A stretch of DNA of 64,000 bases from JBGOTP01 sp963717075 (GCA_963717075.1 CAVQVI010000027.1:372001-436000); one strand, 5' to 3'; shown: positions 47,441 through 57,662, counted from the stretch's first letter. Made by a program: numbers and translations. The notes: generated by a model from the letters alone, not told the origin.

Positions 47441-48700
47441 CTACTCCTTGACGCGAAAGTTGGTGGGCGGTGGCGGGACATCGGTGCCGGCTCCCTGCGC
47501 GACGGTCACGGTGTGACCCGCGATGGTCAACGTGCCCGTGCGTGGAGAGGTCGCCGTGTTGGCCGCGATGGAGAACGCGACGGTGCCGCTGCCGTTGCCG
47601 CTCGCGCCAGAGGTGACCGTCAACCAGGAGGCGTTGCTGGTGGCCATCCAGCTGCAGCCGGTTGTCGTTGTGACGGTTGCGCTGCCCGAGCCGGCCGCCG
47701 CGGTCGGGTTGAATGCGGTCGGTGAGACGGTGAACGAACAGGGGGCCGCCGCCTGCGTGATGGTCACGGTGTGACCCGCGATGGTCAACGTGCCCGTGCG
47801 TGGAGAGGTCGCCGTGTTGGCCGCGATGGAGAACGCGACGGTGCCGCTGCCGTTGCCACTCGCGCCAGACGTGATCGTCAACCAGGAGGCGTTGCTGGTG
47901 GCCATCCAGCTGCAGCCGGTTGTCGTTGTGACGGTTGCGCTGCCCGAGCCGGCCGCCGCGGTCGGGTTGAACGCGGTCGGTGAGACGGTGAACGAACAGG
48001 GGGCCGCCGCCTGCGTGACGGTCACGGTGTGACCCGCGACGGTCAACGTGCCCGTGCGAGGAGAGGTCGCCGTGTTGGCCGCGATGGAGAACGCGACGGT
48101 GCCGCTGCCGTTGCCGCTCGTTCCGGAGGTGATCGTCAGCCACGAGGCGTTGCTCGTCGCAGTCCACGTGCAGCCTGTCGCGGTCGTCACACTGGTACTA
48201 CCCGCGTCAGCACCAGCCGAGGAGCTCACTGCGAGTGGTGAGACGGCATAGCTGCAGGGAGCAGAGAACGTGAACGTGTTTGACGGAGCGCTGCGGGAGC
48301 TCCCTCCAGGGCCGACGGCTGAGACGGTCGACGTGTACACCGTGCCGGGGTTGGGCCACCCGAGGAAGATCGTGGTGAGGTCAACACGAATTTTGCCGTC
48401 TGACTGGGGTGTGGGTTTGCCGAGCGACGCCGATGAAAACGGGGCCGAGGCTCCACTCAGGTAGAACTCGACTTGGTAAGAATTCACGAGTGTCGTGTTG
48501 TGGTCGGCGGACGGCGAGAACTCCGCGGTTGTTGGATTGACCGTCTGGGCGGCGGCTGTTGAGGGACCCAAGCCCATCGATAAGAGCATCGGCACGGCTA
48601 GCGAACGCAATGCCCATAGGGTCTTCCTCGCGCGCACTCTGACAACCATCATCCAATCACCTAATGTGAACCAGCTGCGCCGTTTCTGGGCCAGGGGCAA
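47441..48700 (-). CDS. Secreted BACON-repeat protein, shorter paralogue (3 repeats)
   Basis: 419 residues. A signal peptide (LRSLAVPMLLSMGLGPSTAAAQ) precedes the same N-terminal domain as the giant protein (NSYQVEFYLSGASAPFSSASLGKPTPQSDGKIRVDLTTIFLGWPN), nearly identical over about 95 residues. Three BACON repeats follow (CSYAVSP..., CSFTVSPTAFNPT... twice) and the end VPPPPTNFRVKE. The two genes are a tandem duplication that differs in repeat number. The PPPPTNFRV tail looks like the opening of a fibronectin-type linker that stops short, as in the giant paralogue. Confidence 0.85.
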   Translation of the reverse strand: MPLAQKRRSWFTLGDWMMVVRVRARKTLWALRSLAVPMLLSMGLGPSTAAAQTVNPTTAEFSPSADHNTTLVNSYQVEFYLSGASAPFSSASLGKPTPQSDGKIRVDLTTIFLGWPNPGTVYTSTVSAVGPGGSSRSAPSNTFTFSAPCSYAVSPLAVSSSAGADAGSTSVTTATGCTWTATSNASWLTITSGTSGNGSGTVAFSIAANTATSPRTGTLTVAGHTVTVTQAAAPCSFTVSPTAFNPTAAAGSGSATVTTTTGCSWMATSNASWLTITSGASGNGSGTVAFSIAANTATSPRTGTLTIAGHTVTITQAAAPCSFTVSPTAFNPTAAAGSGSATVTTTTGCSWMATSNASWLTVTSGASGNGSGTVAFSIAANTATSPRTGTLTIAGHTVTVAQGAGTDVPPPPTNFRVKE

Positions 48701-48925
48701 AAGGCGGGCAGCACTGTTGGCTACGTCATGCTAAGCAAGCGAGCGAGCAAGCAAGCAGTTATCTCTTCGCACGCAAGCCTATTGCGAAAGATGCTTTAAG
48801 AGTCGAGTGTAGCGGATCAATCCGGCTGGGCTGCAACCAATTTGGTTGTCGCGACGGCTCCCTCGCATGGGCGCGTGAATAGGCCGAAGCGTCAATTCAG
48901 ATTATTGTAGGGCTCATGCAGACTC

Positions 48926-49852
48926 TTGCGTCGGGCCTGTCGTACTCTGGATCTGAATTTTCAGGGCCAGCCCCGTGTCGTGGCGGCGGCGGTACTACAG
49001 AGTGCGGCCGGAGTGGCCATCATCGATCCAGGACCTTCCAGCACGCTGCCCGTTCTCAGACTCGCTCTCGAGAAGGCTGGGATTGCCATGAGTGAGGTCG
49101 GCGCGCTCCTTCTCACCCACATCCATCTCGATCACGCCGGCGCAGCGGGCGTGCTCGTTGGCGAGAACCCAACCCTTCGCGTCTTTGTTCACGAAAGCGG
49201 CGCGCCGCACCTCGTCGACCCTGGGAAGCTGGTGGCCAGCGCGACTCGGTTGTATGGCGATGCCATGGACGAACTCTGGGGCGCGGTGCGCCCTGTGCCG
49301 GCCTCGGCCATCGATGTATTGCGAGGAGGCGAACGGATCCAGGCTGGCGGTCGTTCCCTCGAGGTCGCCTATACGCCTGGCCACGCATCGCATCATGTCT
49401 GTTACTTCAGTTCAGAGACCGGCATCGCGTTCGTCGGCGACACCGCTGGAGTCAGGTTGCCGCCGCACGGGTACGCTCTCCCGCCCACGCCGCCGCCTGA
49501 CGTCGATCTCGAGCGCTGGCGCGAGAGCCTTGCACGCCTTGCCGTCTGGGCCCCCGATACGTTGTTCCTGACGCACTTTGGTCCGGTTTCATCGTCCACG
49601 GCCCACCTGGCGGAATTCGGCGAACAGCTGGAGCGGGTCGCCGTGCTCGCCCGCAGATCGCTGACGGAGATTGCAGATGGCGGTGTGGAGGTTGGCAAGG
49701 ATGCCGACCGGGAGGCGTGGTTCGCGCAGCAGCTGGTGCGCGAACTGCGGCAGCGGCTGAGCGAAGAGGATGTGCGCGCGTACGAAACCGCGGGGCGCTT
49801 CGATCTGAACTGGCGAGGCCTGGCGCGCTACTGGAGGAAGAGAGGCAGCTAG
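48926..49852 (+). CDS. MBL-fold metallo-hydrolase
   Basis: 308 residues from TTG 48926. The metal motif THIHLDHAGAAG, then VAYTPGHASHHVCYFSSETGIAFVGDTAG and THFGPV, define a beta-lactamase-fold hydrolase of the glyoxalase II-like branch. Homology begins at TLDLNFQGQPRVVAAAVL, close to the start. An in-frame-shifted ATG upstream (48916) could indicate one more indel. Substrate unknown. It converges with the PilZ gene, overlapping by four bases. Confidence 0.85.
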   Translation: MRRACRTLDLNFQGQPRVVAAAVLQSAAGVAIIDPGPSSTLPVLRLALEKAGIAMSEVGALLLTHIHLDHAGAAGVLVGENPTLRVFVHESGAPHLVDPGKLVASATRLYGDAMDELWGAVRPVPASAIDVLRGGERIQAGGRSLEVAYTPGHASHHVCYFSSETGIAFVGDTAGVRLPPHGYALPPTPPPDVDLERWRESLARLAVWAPDTLFLTHFGPVSSSTAHLAEFGEQLERVAVLARRSLTEIADGGVEVGKDADREAWFAQQLVRELRQRLSEEDVRAYETAGRFDLNWRGLARYWRKRGS

Positions 49853-50268
49853 GCGCTGAGCGCAGTGTGCCTCGGAAACACCTGCCGCTTGGGATCCACC
49901 ATGAGTCGCAGCGCGAACCCCTGTCGTCCATCGCCACGAGTCGGCGGCGACACGCGATACACCGCGGAGAGAATCCGGCCGCCATGCCGAAGCGGCGCGG
50001 GCACGCCGTCAGAGTCCAGAGCATCACGCTCGAACTGAAACTGCACGAGGCGATAGAGCGGAATCGACACGACCGAGTGGGACTCGACATACACGCCGAA
50101 CTCGCTCACGTCTTTGGTCACCACTGTGGCAAACCTCGTGGTGCCACGCTGGTCCTTCCACATCAGGCGAGCAGGAAGCATGGCGCTTCGGCGCTCCGAT
50201 GCCCGCTTGTTCGCGGTTGAGGATATCGTCGGACGAGAGGCTTTGGTGTCGGTCCGCATGTCTTGCAC
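49849..50268 (-). CDS. PilZ-domain protein
   Basis: About 139 residues from GTG 50268, chosen because GGGGAGGA lies five to ten bases upstream; the frame is open to 50295. The c-di-GMP-binding pattern is KRASERRSAMLPARLMW (RxxxR part) with VVTKDVSEFGVYVES as the D/NxSxxG part, here D-V-S-E-F-G. A single PilZ domain with little else, as in many Acidobacterial adaptors. It likely binds c-di-GMP and a partner protein. Confidence 0.75.
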   Translation of the reverse strand: MQDMRTDTKASRPTISSTANKRASERRSAMLPARLMWKDQRGTTRFATVVTKDVSEFGVYVESHSVVSIPLYRLVQFQFERDALDSDGVPAPLRHGGRILSAVYRVSPPTRGDGRQGFALRLMVDPKRQVFPRHTALSA

Positions 50269-50400
50269 GAGAGTCCTCCCCTGTTGAATGCGCACCGGTT
50301 ACCTATCAAGTTCCAGACCGCTGAGTTTCGATGATGAGGCACGGATGCAGAATTGTGTAAACTGCTGACAAAAAGGTATTTAGAGGCCGTTGTCGGGAAG

Positions 50401-50463
50401 CAGGTACCTGAGCTGTGTGTATACTGTGTATCCATGCAGCGTGCGAAATGGATACCTGGTATC
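50401..50463. promoter_or_regulatory. Cluster of three palindromes upstream of the PilZ gene
   Basis: CAGGTACCTG (50401-50410) is a perfect 10-bp palindrome. GTATCCAT (50428-50435) and ATGGATAC (50448-50455) form an eight-base inverted repeat. GATACCTGGTATC (50451-50463) is a 13-bp palindrome with a central T. They sit between the stop of the large regulator and the PilZ start, in AT-richer sequence. They could be operator sites or a terminator complex. Confidence 0.5.
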
Positions 50464-50496
50464 GAGCGCTTGGCGATCTGGGAACGCTGACGGCCG

Positions 50497-53454
50497 CTAG
50501 TGCACGTCAACTTCGGATTCCGGACGGCTTTCCAGACCAAGGCGACGGAGCTTCAGGTAGAGTCCACGGCGTGTCAGGCCGAGGGTGCGGGCGGTTTCGG
50601 AGATGTTGCCGCCGGTTCGACTGAGCGCTGATTGGATGAGATCGCGCTCCATTTCCTCGACAGCTGCCGCCAGGTTTGCCGGAACCGCAGTACCACGGCG
50701 CTGGGCAGGTGCCTGGGTCACCGCGCCAGGAAGGCGCGACGTCCCGATCTCGGGAGAGAGGTGGACTGGCTCTATGGTGCCCCCAGGGGCACTCAGGGCG
50801 ACGGCGCGCTGAATCTCATTGCGCAACTGCCGCACGTTTCCGGGCCACCAGTACTGGGAGAACACGTCGAGCGCTTGAGAGCTCAGCTGAATGTCCGGCT
50901 TGCCAAGTCGTTCCGCTGCTTCGCGCAGGAAGAATGTGCTCAAATGAGGTATCTCCTCGCGCCGCTCGCGTAGCGGGGGCACGTGAATGCGGATCACGGC
51001 AAGGCGATAGAACAAATCCTCTCGGAATTTGCCTTCGGCGACGCGCTGTTCGAGGTCGGCGTTGGTCGCGGCAAGCACGCGCACGTCGACGCGCTGCGGC
51101 CGGGTCTCCCCGACAGGCATGATTTCCGACTGCTCGAGGAAACGCAGCAGCTTGGGTTGCACATCGAGGGGCAGATCGCCGATCTCATCAAGGAACAGCG
51201 TCCCGCCGGCCGCCGATCGCACGAGCCCCGGTTGATCCGACACGGCGCTGGTGAATGCACCCCGGCGGTGGCCGAACAACTGACTATCGGCGAGGTCGCG
51301 GCCGGTCGTGGTGCAGTTGTACGGAAGGAAGATCGCGGCGCTACGGTGAGAGCCGACGTGAATCGCGCGTGCCACGAGTTCCTTCCCGGTGCCGCTCTCG
51401 CCCGTGATCAGGACGGTCAGGTCGTTCCCCTGCAGGCGCTGTATCTGTTCGACGACGCGGCCCATCGCGGCGCTTGCGGAGACAAATCCCGGTAGCAACG
51501 GTTCGAGCGCGCGATCCACGGCAGGACCAACGGCCTCGGCCGAGGATCGATCGCGTGCGGCACACAGCGCAAAGCCCTGCCGGGCGACCGTGGCGATCAT
51601 CTGGAGGCGTCGAGCGACCGGATGACCAATCGGACGCGGCGATGCGACAAACGCGAAGCGAAGCCCTTCGGGATCGCGGCCGAGCGGTTCGACGGCGATC
51701 GCCCCCCCGCGGCCGTACGCGCGCTGATGGGGCGAGTTTCGTGCGAGGGTCCGGGCGGTTTCCATGTCGCAGCCGGCCGCTGCGACAATGCGGACGTCGC
51801 CGCCGGTTAATTGCACGAAGACCGCCGCACTGTCGCCAGCGGCCGCCTCGAGCATCGCCGCCGCCGTTTCGCGCCCAAGGAGATTCGGCAGGGCGGCGGC
51901 GTCCACGATCCGGCGCACGATCGCGTCGTCTGCATCGGCCGGAGAGATGACGTATTCGCCGGTGCCGACATTGGTCAACAGGTCGCGCGCGGCCAGCGTG
52001 TCGACGAGGTCGCGTTCCGCGCCGAGCTGCTCAAAGGCGGCCATGGCCTGGTCGAGATGTCGCTCGGCGACTGACCTCGCCCCGGTTTGCGCCACGAGTC
52101 GGCCGAGCGCCAGCCGGCTGAGGGCGGCCTGATAGCGCTCGCCCAGCAGGTCGAGCAGCGTCGCGCTTTGTGCGAAGTCGTGGTACGCGTCGGCGGCGGC
52201 CCCGTTGCGCGCCTGCAGGGCGCCGCGCAAGCGCAGATACTCGCCCCAAGCGGCTGGCGCCACTTGGGGGTCCAGCCCGTCGGCCGCGGCGGTGAGCCGC
52301 TGTGTTGCTTCGGCGAGGCGACCGCTCGTCGTCAGCGCTTCGGCGGCAATAAGCGTTGCCTGAAGGGCATCGAATGGCGGCGCCCCCTCGCTCAACATCT
52401 GGTCGGCGCGCAAGACGGCTTCGTCCATGTCCCCCCGCCGGAGTGCGAGCCTGGCGCCGATCACGCGGACTGACCATTGGTACCAGTGGCTGGTCTGGCG
52501 GCCGTATGCGCCATAGGCGTCGCCAGCGCGGCCGAGGAAGTCACTCGCCGCATCATACCGGCCGCGAATCAAGTGGATTTGTGCGAGCGTATCGAAGACA
52601 GCGCCGGTCGTTTCATGAAACTGAATCGGACTACGGACGTCGAGGGCGCGATGGAGGGCTCCCTCGGCGCGCGCCAGATCGCCCAGCCTCACGCAGATCT
52701 GCCCGAGGGTTGCGAGTGCCACGGCGAGCCCGTGGCCGGAGCCATGGGTTTCGTGCAGCGACACACTCCGCTCCGCGAGTGCCAGCGCCTGCTCGTAGCG
52801 ATGCTCGAGCATCATCACGTTAGCCTGATTGCCGCACACGGTCGCCAGCACGTCGTCGGCGTGGACGAGGGCGGCGAGTCGCTCGGCCTGCCTGAGTGCG
52901 CCCATCGCCTCTTCGTAGCGTCCGAGCTGCGCGAGTGAAATACCCGACAGCGAATGCACGAGCGCGAGATGACGGCGATCCCCTGCTGCATGCAGCGCCG
53001 GAGCCGCTTTCGTGATGTGCTCTCGGACAATGGCCGCGTCGCCGATCTTCCGGTAGCACTGTCCGAGTTCGTAGTGGGCCAGTCCGATTCCCCGCGAATC
53101 GTGCGCGGCTTCGGCGTATTTCAACGCGCGCCCGTGGTGTGCGATCGCGCGCGACTGGTCCCCGCGGGCGGAAGCCAGACGGCCGTGCAGCCGCCAGAGC
53201 GTCGAAAGTCGCCCGGACGAGACAGGCTCGCGAAACGTGTCCGGAGGGCGGCTGAGAGCGGTGGCGGCCTGATCGAGGTCGTCCTGCAGCAGCCAGGCTT
53301 CGGCGAGCGCCGAGCGGACCGCGAGTTCGTCCTCGCGCGGAAGCGTCGACGAACGGAGCGCGGGCCCCAGCAGTTGGGCTGCTTCCGGGCCGCGACCCCG
53401 CTCGAGCGCGGCGCTCGCGCGGGCGAGAAGCGTCTGTAAGGAAGAGGACGCCAC
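50497..53454 (-). CDS. TPR-GAF-like-AAA+ (sigma-54 activator type)-Fis regulator with GAFTSA loop
   Basis: 985 residues. The N-terminal 450 or so are TPR repeats (for example GIGLAHYELGQCYRKIGDAAIVREHI). A GAF-like segment of about 130 residues follows (AAAMLEAAAGDSAAVFVQLTGGDVRIVAAAG). The AAA+ domain has Walker A GESGTGKE (685-692), Walker B GGTLFLDEIGDLP, and Arg fingers in FREDLFYRLAVIRIHVPPLRERREEI. The C-terminal Fis helix-turn-helix is GGNISETARTLGLTRRGLYLKLRRLGL. The loop that normally reads GAFTGA is GAFTSA (732-737), a change at the sigma-54-contact Gly. No response-regulator domain is present. Confidence 0.88.
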   Translation of the reverse strand: MASSSLQTLLARASAALERGRGPEAAQLLGPALRSSTLPREDELAVRSALAEAWLLQDDLDQAATALSRPPDTFREPVSSGRLSTLWRLHGRLASARGDQSRAIAHHGRALKYAEAAHDSRGIGLAHYELGQCYRKIGDAAIVREHITKAAPALHAAGDRRHLALVHSLSGISLAQLGRYEEAMGALRQAERLAALVHADDVLATVCGNQANVMMLEHRYEQALALAERSVSLHETHGSGHGLAVALATLGQICVRLGDLARAEGALHRALDVRSPIQFHETTGAVFDTLAQIHLIRGRYDAASDFLGRAGDAYGAYGRQTSHWYQWSVRVIGARLALRRGDMDEAVLRADQMLSEGAPPFDALQATLIAAEALTTSGRLAEATQRLTAAADGLDPQVAPAAWGEYLRLRGALQARNGAAADAYHDFAQSATLLDLLGERYQAALSRLALGRLVAQTGARSVAERHLDQAMAAFEQLGAERDLVDTLAARDLLTNVGTGEYVISPADADDAIVRRIVDAAALPNLLGRETAAAMLEAAAGDSAAVFVQLTGGDVRIVAAAGCDMETARTLARNSPHQRAYGRGGAIAVEPLGRDPEGLRFAFVASPRPIGHPVARRLQMIATVARQGFALCAARDRSSAEAVGPAVDRALEPLLPGFVSASAAMGRVVEQIQRLQGNDLTVLITGESGTGKELVARAIHVGSHRSAAIFLPYNCTTTGRDLADSQLFGHRRGAFTSAVSDQPGLVRSAAGGTLFLDEIGDLPLDVQPKLLRFLEQSEIMPVGETRPQRVDVRVLAATNADLEQRVAEGKFREDLFYRLAVIRIHVPPLRERREEIPHLSTFFLREAAERLGKPDIQLSSQALDVFSQYWWPGNVRQLRNEIQRAVALSAPGGTIEPVHLSPEIGTSRLPGAVTQAPAQRRGTAVPANLAAAVEEMERDLIQSALSRTGGNISETARTLGLTRRGLYLKLRRLGLESRPESEVDVH

Positions 53455-53756
53455 CAGGGCGGAAGTATAGAGTTAAAACTCAGAACTTAGAAGGAGTTCA
53501 GGCTCTCGGCGAACGCCATCGCGTCCGGGTTCACTCCGGCGCGAGTGTTCGCAGAACCGTTTCAAGAATTGCCGCGTCGGGTTTTGGCAGATGTACCTGC
53601 AGCACGGGCGGCCCGTGGCATCGAGCGAGGCGCAGCGCGTGAGCAGGTCGATCATGACGCTAGAATACTTGTGTGGCCGGTGGCTTCGATCCTCGCTCGT
53701 CTTCTGGAAAATGCTGGAGCCGTCGATTGCGGCGCTCGAAGGGCAGTTACTGAATC
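53455..53756. other. Intergenic region of about 300 bases between divergent genes
   Basis: A minus-strand frame at 53473-53655 reads MIDLLTRCASLDATGRPCC and CQNPTRQFLKRFCEHS with several cysteines, and another frame ends VNPDAMAFAESLNSF; both are short and may be parts of one frameshifted small gene. I do not assign a function. The remainder probably holds the promoters for the regulator and the tesA operon. Confidence 0.35.
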
Positions 53757-54447
53757 ATGCGTAGATGCCGCGCGCTGCAAGCGGCCGCGTGCACGGCCCT
53801 TCTTGCTTTCTCGGCGGGATGCGGATCGGGTGAGGGCGGTCGCGTGCCAACGTCGGCTGGTCCGCCTTCTATTGCCCCTCCTGAACGCGCGACGCGTCCG
53901 CGGATTGTCGTGCTCGGAGACAGCCTGACCGCCGGCCTCGGCCTCGGCCCGGATGAGGCGTACCCGTCAGTCCTGCAACAACGTCTAGATGCCCGCGGGC
54001 TCGACGTACGAAATCGTCAACGCCGGGGTCTCCGGAGACACGTCCGCCGGGGGGCTCCGCCGTCTGGACTGGTCGCTTGCCGGAGACGTTCGCGTGCTGA
54101 TTGTCGCGCTCGGTGGCAACGACGCGTTGCGCGGCCTGCCCGTGACCGAGCTCAGGAGCAACCTGGAATCGATCATCAAACAGGCGCTCTCGAAGAAGAT
54201 CACCGTCGTGCTCGCCGGCATGGAGGCTCCTCCGAATTTCGGGCAAGCGTACACGGACGAGTTCCGCAAGGTGTATGCCTCGCTTGCGAAGCAGTACAAC
54301 GTGGCGCTGGTTCCATTTCTCCTGCAGGGTGTGGCGGGCATCGAATCGATGAACCAGGCTGACGGAATTCATCCGACCGCCGAGGGGGCACGGATCGCGG
54401 CCGACAACGTGTGGGCGACGCTCGAGCCGATACTCAGAAGGTTCTGA
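53757..54447 (+). CDS. tesA: TesA-like GDSL lipase/acylhydrolase, lipoprotein, one frameshift
   Basis: Starts MRRCRALQAAACTALLAFSAGC with a lipobox Cys22. The SGNH blocks are IVVLGDSLTAGLGL (nucleophile Ser) before an extra base near 54005, then TYEIVNAGVSGDTSAGGLRRL, LGGND and the catalytic DGIHPT at the end. Total about 230 residues, normal for TesA. It hydrolyses acyl esters or thioesters in the periplasm. It is followed by an ABC ATPase and a large FtsX-type permease, the same order as tesA-ybbA-ybbP elsewhere. Confidence 0.85.
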
Positions 54448-54462
54448 GGTTCTGCGGTTGAC

Positions 54463-55129
54463 ATGATTGAGTTGCGAAATGTCTCCAAGACCGTCACGAG
54501 CGGAACCGAGCCGCTCACGATCTTGCACCCGCTGACTGCGACTATCCCGCGCGGCCAGTTCGTTGCCATTGTCGGACCGTCTGGCAGCGGCAAATCGACG
54601 CTGCTCGGACTCATCGCCGGGCTGGACTCACCATCGTCGGGGTCGGTGGTGATTGACGGCGTCGACATCACGCAGCTCGGCGAGGACGAGCTCGCGAAGT
54701 TGCGCGGTGAGAAGATCGGGTTCGTCTTCCAGTTCTTTCATCTGATTCCCTCGCTGACCGCGTACGAGAACGTGGCGGTCCCGATGGAAATTGCTCGTGT
54801 CAGCGATACGACGGCTCGCGCCCGGGCGCTTCTCGAAGAAGTCGGCTTGACCGGGCGCGCGCATCACTATCCGTCCCAGCTCTCCGGAGGCGAACAGCAG
54901 CGCGTCGCGCTCGCGCGCGCCCTGGCCAACAATCCCTCGATTGTCCTGGCCGACGAGCCGACGGGTAATCTCGACAGCACCACGGGCCGCCACATCATGG
55001 ACCTGCTGCGTGATGTGCACAGGTTCGCGGCAAACGACGCTGGTGCTGGTTACCCACGATGCCGAGCTCGCGGCTCTCGCGGACGTGAAGATTGTGATGC
55101 GGGACGGGCATGTGGTGCCGATGCCATGA
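54463..55129 (+). CDS. ybbA: ABC transporter ATP-binding protein, YbbA/LolD type, one frameshift
   Basis: About 221 residues. Walker A GPSGSGKST, Q-loop FQFFHLIPSLTAYENV, signature LSGGEQQRV and Walker B SIVLADEPTGNLD are intact. Near 55022 a shift separates LLRDVHR from TTLVLVTHDAELAALADVKIVMRDG, and the gene ends TGA 55127-55129. The LolD/MacB-type Q-loop FQFFHLIP and position in a tesA operon indicate the YbbA subgroup. Its stop overlaps the permease start (ATGA). Confidence 0.86.
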
Positions 55130-57662
55130 CCTTCGTCCTCCGCATGGCCGTTCGCGAAACGCGGTCGTCATGGAAGCGACTGCTGTTCTTCTTCATCTGC
55201 ATCGCCGTTGGTGTGGCGGCGATCGTCGCCCTGCGCTCCGTCATCCAGAACGTCCGCGGCGTCTTCGGAAGTGAGGCGCGCTCGCTGATCGCTGCCGATG
55301 TGTTGATTGCGACGAATCGCGAATGGACACCCGCGGCGCGAGAGGTCATCGACCGGCGTCTACGCGAGGCCGGCGCCATCGAACGGACCGAAACCGTCGA
55401 AACGCCTACGATGGCGCGTCCGGCGGACCAGTCGCGCGCGACGACGCGGATGGTGGAATTGCGGGCGGTTCAACCGGCGTTTCCGTTGTACGGCACGATG
55501 GAGCTCGATCGCGGCATCACGTATTCGCACGAGCTCCTTCGGGATCACGGCGCGCTGGTGCGGCCTGAACTGCTCACAGCGCTGGGGCTGCAGGTTGGCG
55601 ATCGCGTTGCCATCGGCCAGAGCACGTTCGCCATACGCGGTGTGATCAAGACCGAGCCCGGCCGGCGGGTCGGCAACTTCAGTCTCGGGCCGCGCGTCAT
55701 CATCGATCTTCGACGATCTCCCCTCCACGGGGCTTCTGGGCTTCGGTAGCCGCGCCCGACGCGTGCTGCTGGTGCGGGTTCCCGAGGATCACATCGCGTC
55801 CCTCGTCGACACGCTGCACCAAGACTTCAGGAACGAGTTCGTGAGCGCGCGTTCGTTTCGCGCGACCGACGATGAAGTGGGGCGTGACTTCGACAGGGCA
55901 GAGAATTACCTCAGCCTGGTGGGCTTGGTCATCGTGATCCTCGGCGGGATTGCCGTGTCAAGCGTCACGCGCGTCTTCGTGATGCAGAAGATGCGGAGCA
56001 TCGCCGTCCTGAAGTGCGTGGGAGCGAGCAGCGCGCAGATTATCGCCGTGTATCTGGTGCAAGTGCTGGTGCTCGGGCTCGCGGGCAGTCTCGTCGGCGT
56101 TGGCTTGGCGCGCCTGGTCATCGCGGGCATCCCGATGGCTCTTGGCGAGTCTTCGTCCATCCTGGCCGAGGTGGACTACGGCGTGACGTGGAGCGCAGCG
56201 ACGCAGGGCATTGGTGTCGGCACGTTGGTGTCGCTGCTGTTTGCCGTCGTGCCGCTGCTGCACGTTCGGGTCGTGAAGCCGTCGCTCCTGCTGCGCGACG
56301 AAGCGCCCGTGCGCGCCGTGGATTGGACGCGCGCAATGGCGGCGATCGTCGGTGTCGGCCGCGCTGGTGGCTGTGACGGCGTGGCAGGCGGCGTCGCTGA
56401 AGGTGGGCCTCATGGTGTGCGCGGGCTTCTGCGTCGTGGTCGTCGTGCTGCTCTTGACGGGCCGTCTGCTCGTACGGGCGTTCGCCCCGTTGGCGCAGTC
56501 GCGATCGTTCCCACTTCGTCACGCGGTGCTGCACTTGTCTCGTCCGGGCAACCAGACGCGCGTGATTCTGCTGGCCGTTGGGCTCGGCGCGTTCTTCATC
56601 ATCGGCGTGCGCTCACTGCAGGCGAGCCTCCTCGCCGAGTTGTCCGTCGAAGCGTCGCCCGATGCGCCGGACATGTTCTTGATGGACGTGCAGCGCGATC
56701 AGGCCAGCGGGGTACAGGCATTTCTCAACAACCCGGCGACCGGATCCGGACCATTTCGCCTGATCCCGGTGCTTCGCGCGCGCATCACTGGGGTCAACGG
56801 ACGCGAGGGGAATCTCGAAAGTTTCGAGGACGTTCGGGCGCGAGGGTCGCTGGCCCGCGAGTACACGGTGACCTACCGGGACCGCCTGGAGCCGAACGAG
56901 CGAATCGTGCAGGGCGCATTCTGGGACGGCCCTTCGCCAGAGGCTGAAGTGTCGGTCGAGGAGGGCATGCACGACCGCTTCCGGCTCAATGTCGGGGATA
57001 CGATGCGCTTCGATATTCTCGGCCGCATCGTCACGGCGCGTGTCACGAGCGTCCGCGCCGTGGAGTGGCGGGATGCCAGAAGCGGCGGTTTCATGATCGT
57101 GTTCCGCCCTGGTGTGCTCGACGACGCTCCGCAGTCGTTCATTGCCCCGCTCAGAGGACCGGCCGGCGACGAGGCGCGTGCTCGGTTTCAGCACGACCTG
57201 GTGGAGCAGTTCCCCAACGTGTCCGTGATCGACTTTCACGAGATTCTTGCCAACGTGCGCGATGTGATGTCGAGAGTCACGCTCGCAATTTCCGTGGTCG
57301 GCGGCCTGGTGCTGCTGAGCGGGGCCCTGATTCTGATTGGTGCCGTGGCCATGACCAAGTTCCAGCGTGTGTACGAGGCCGCGGTGTTCAAGACGCTGGG
57401 CGCCACAACCCGGACGATCGCGAACATGCTCCTGCTGGAGTACGGTGTGCTGGGGCTTCTGGCAGGGACGGTCGGATCGCTGGCCGCCGTCGGACTGACC
57501 TGGGGCGTCAGCCGCTATGCCCTTGACATCCCGTGGCGCCCGTTCGCCACCGAGCACATCGTGAGCGTTGTGGTGACGGCGCTCCTCGTCGCGGCGATTG
57601 GTGTGCTGTCCAGTCTCGACGTGCTGCGGCACAAACCGCTCGCGACGCTCCGCGCCGAGTAG
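55126..57662 (+). CDS. ybbP: ABC transporter permease, YbbP type (two FtsX domains), two frameshifts
   Basis: Starts MTFVLRMAVRETRSSWKRLLFFFICIAVGVAAIVALRS at ATG 55126. Frames change near 55715 and near 56352. It ends SSLDVLRHKPLATLRAE at 57662, about 845 residues in all. There are two MacB_PCD/FtsX halves: helices in VGLVIVILGGIAVSSVTRVFVMQKMRSIAVLKCVGAS and GGLVLLSGALILIGAVAMTKFQRVYEAAVFKTLGA, each with the conserved E-A/K-x-x-G coupling motif. Together with YbbA it forms the inner-membrane transporter next to the TesA lipase; its cargo is probably a lipid, but this is unproven. Confidence 0.84.

Noticed and set aside
48660..48790. A riboswitch in the shared leader of the BACON genes
   Set aside because: The two leaders are similar but I could not fit the core of c-di-GMP or other known riboswitches; similarity is explained by duplication.
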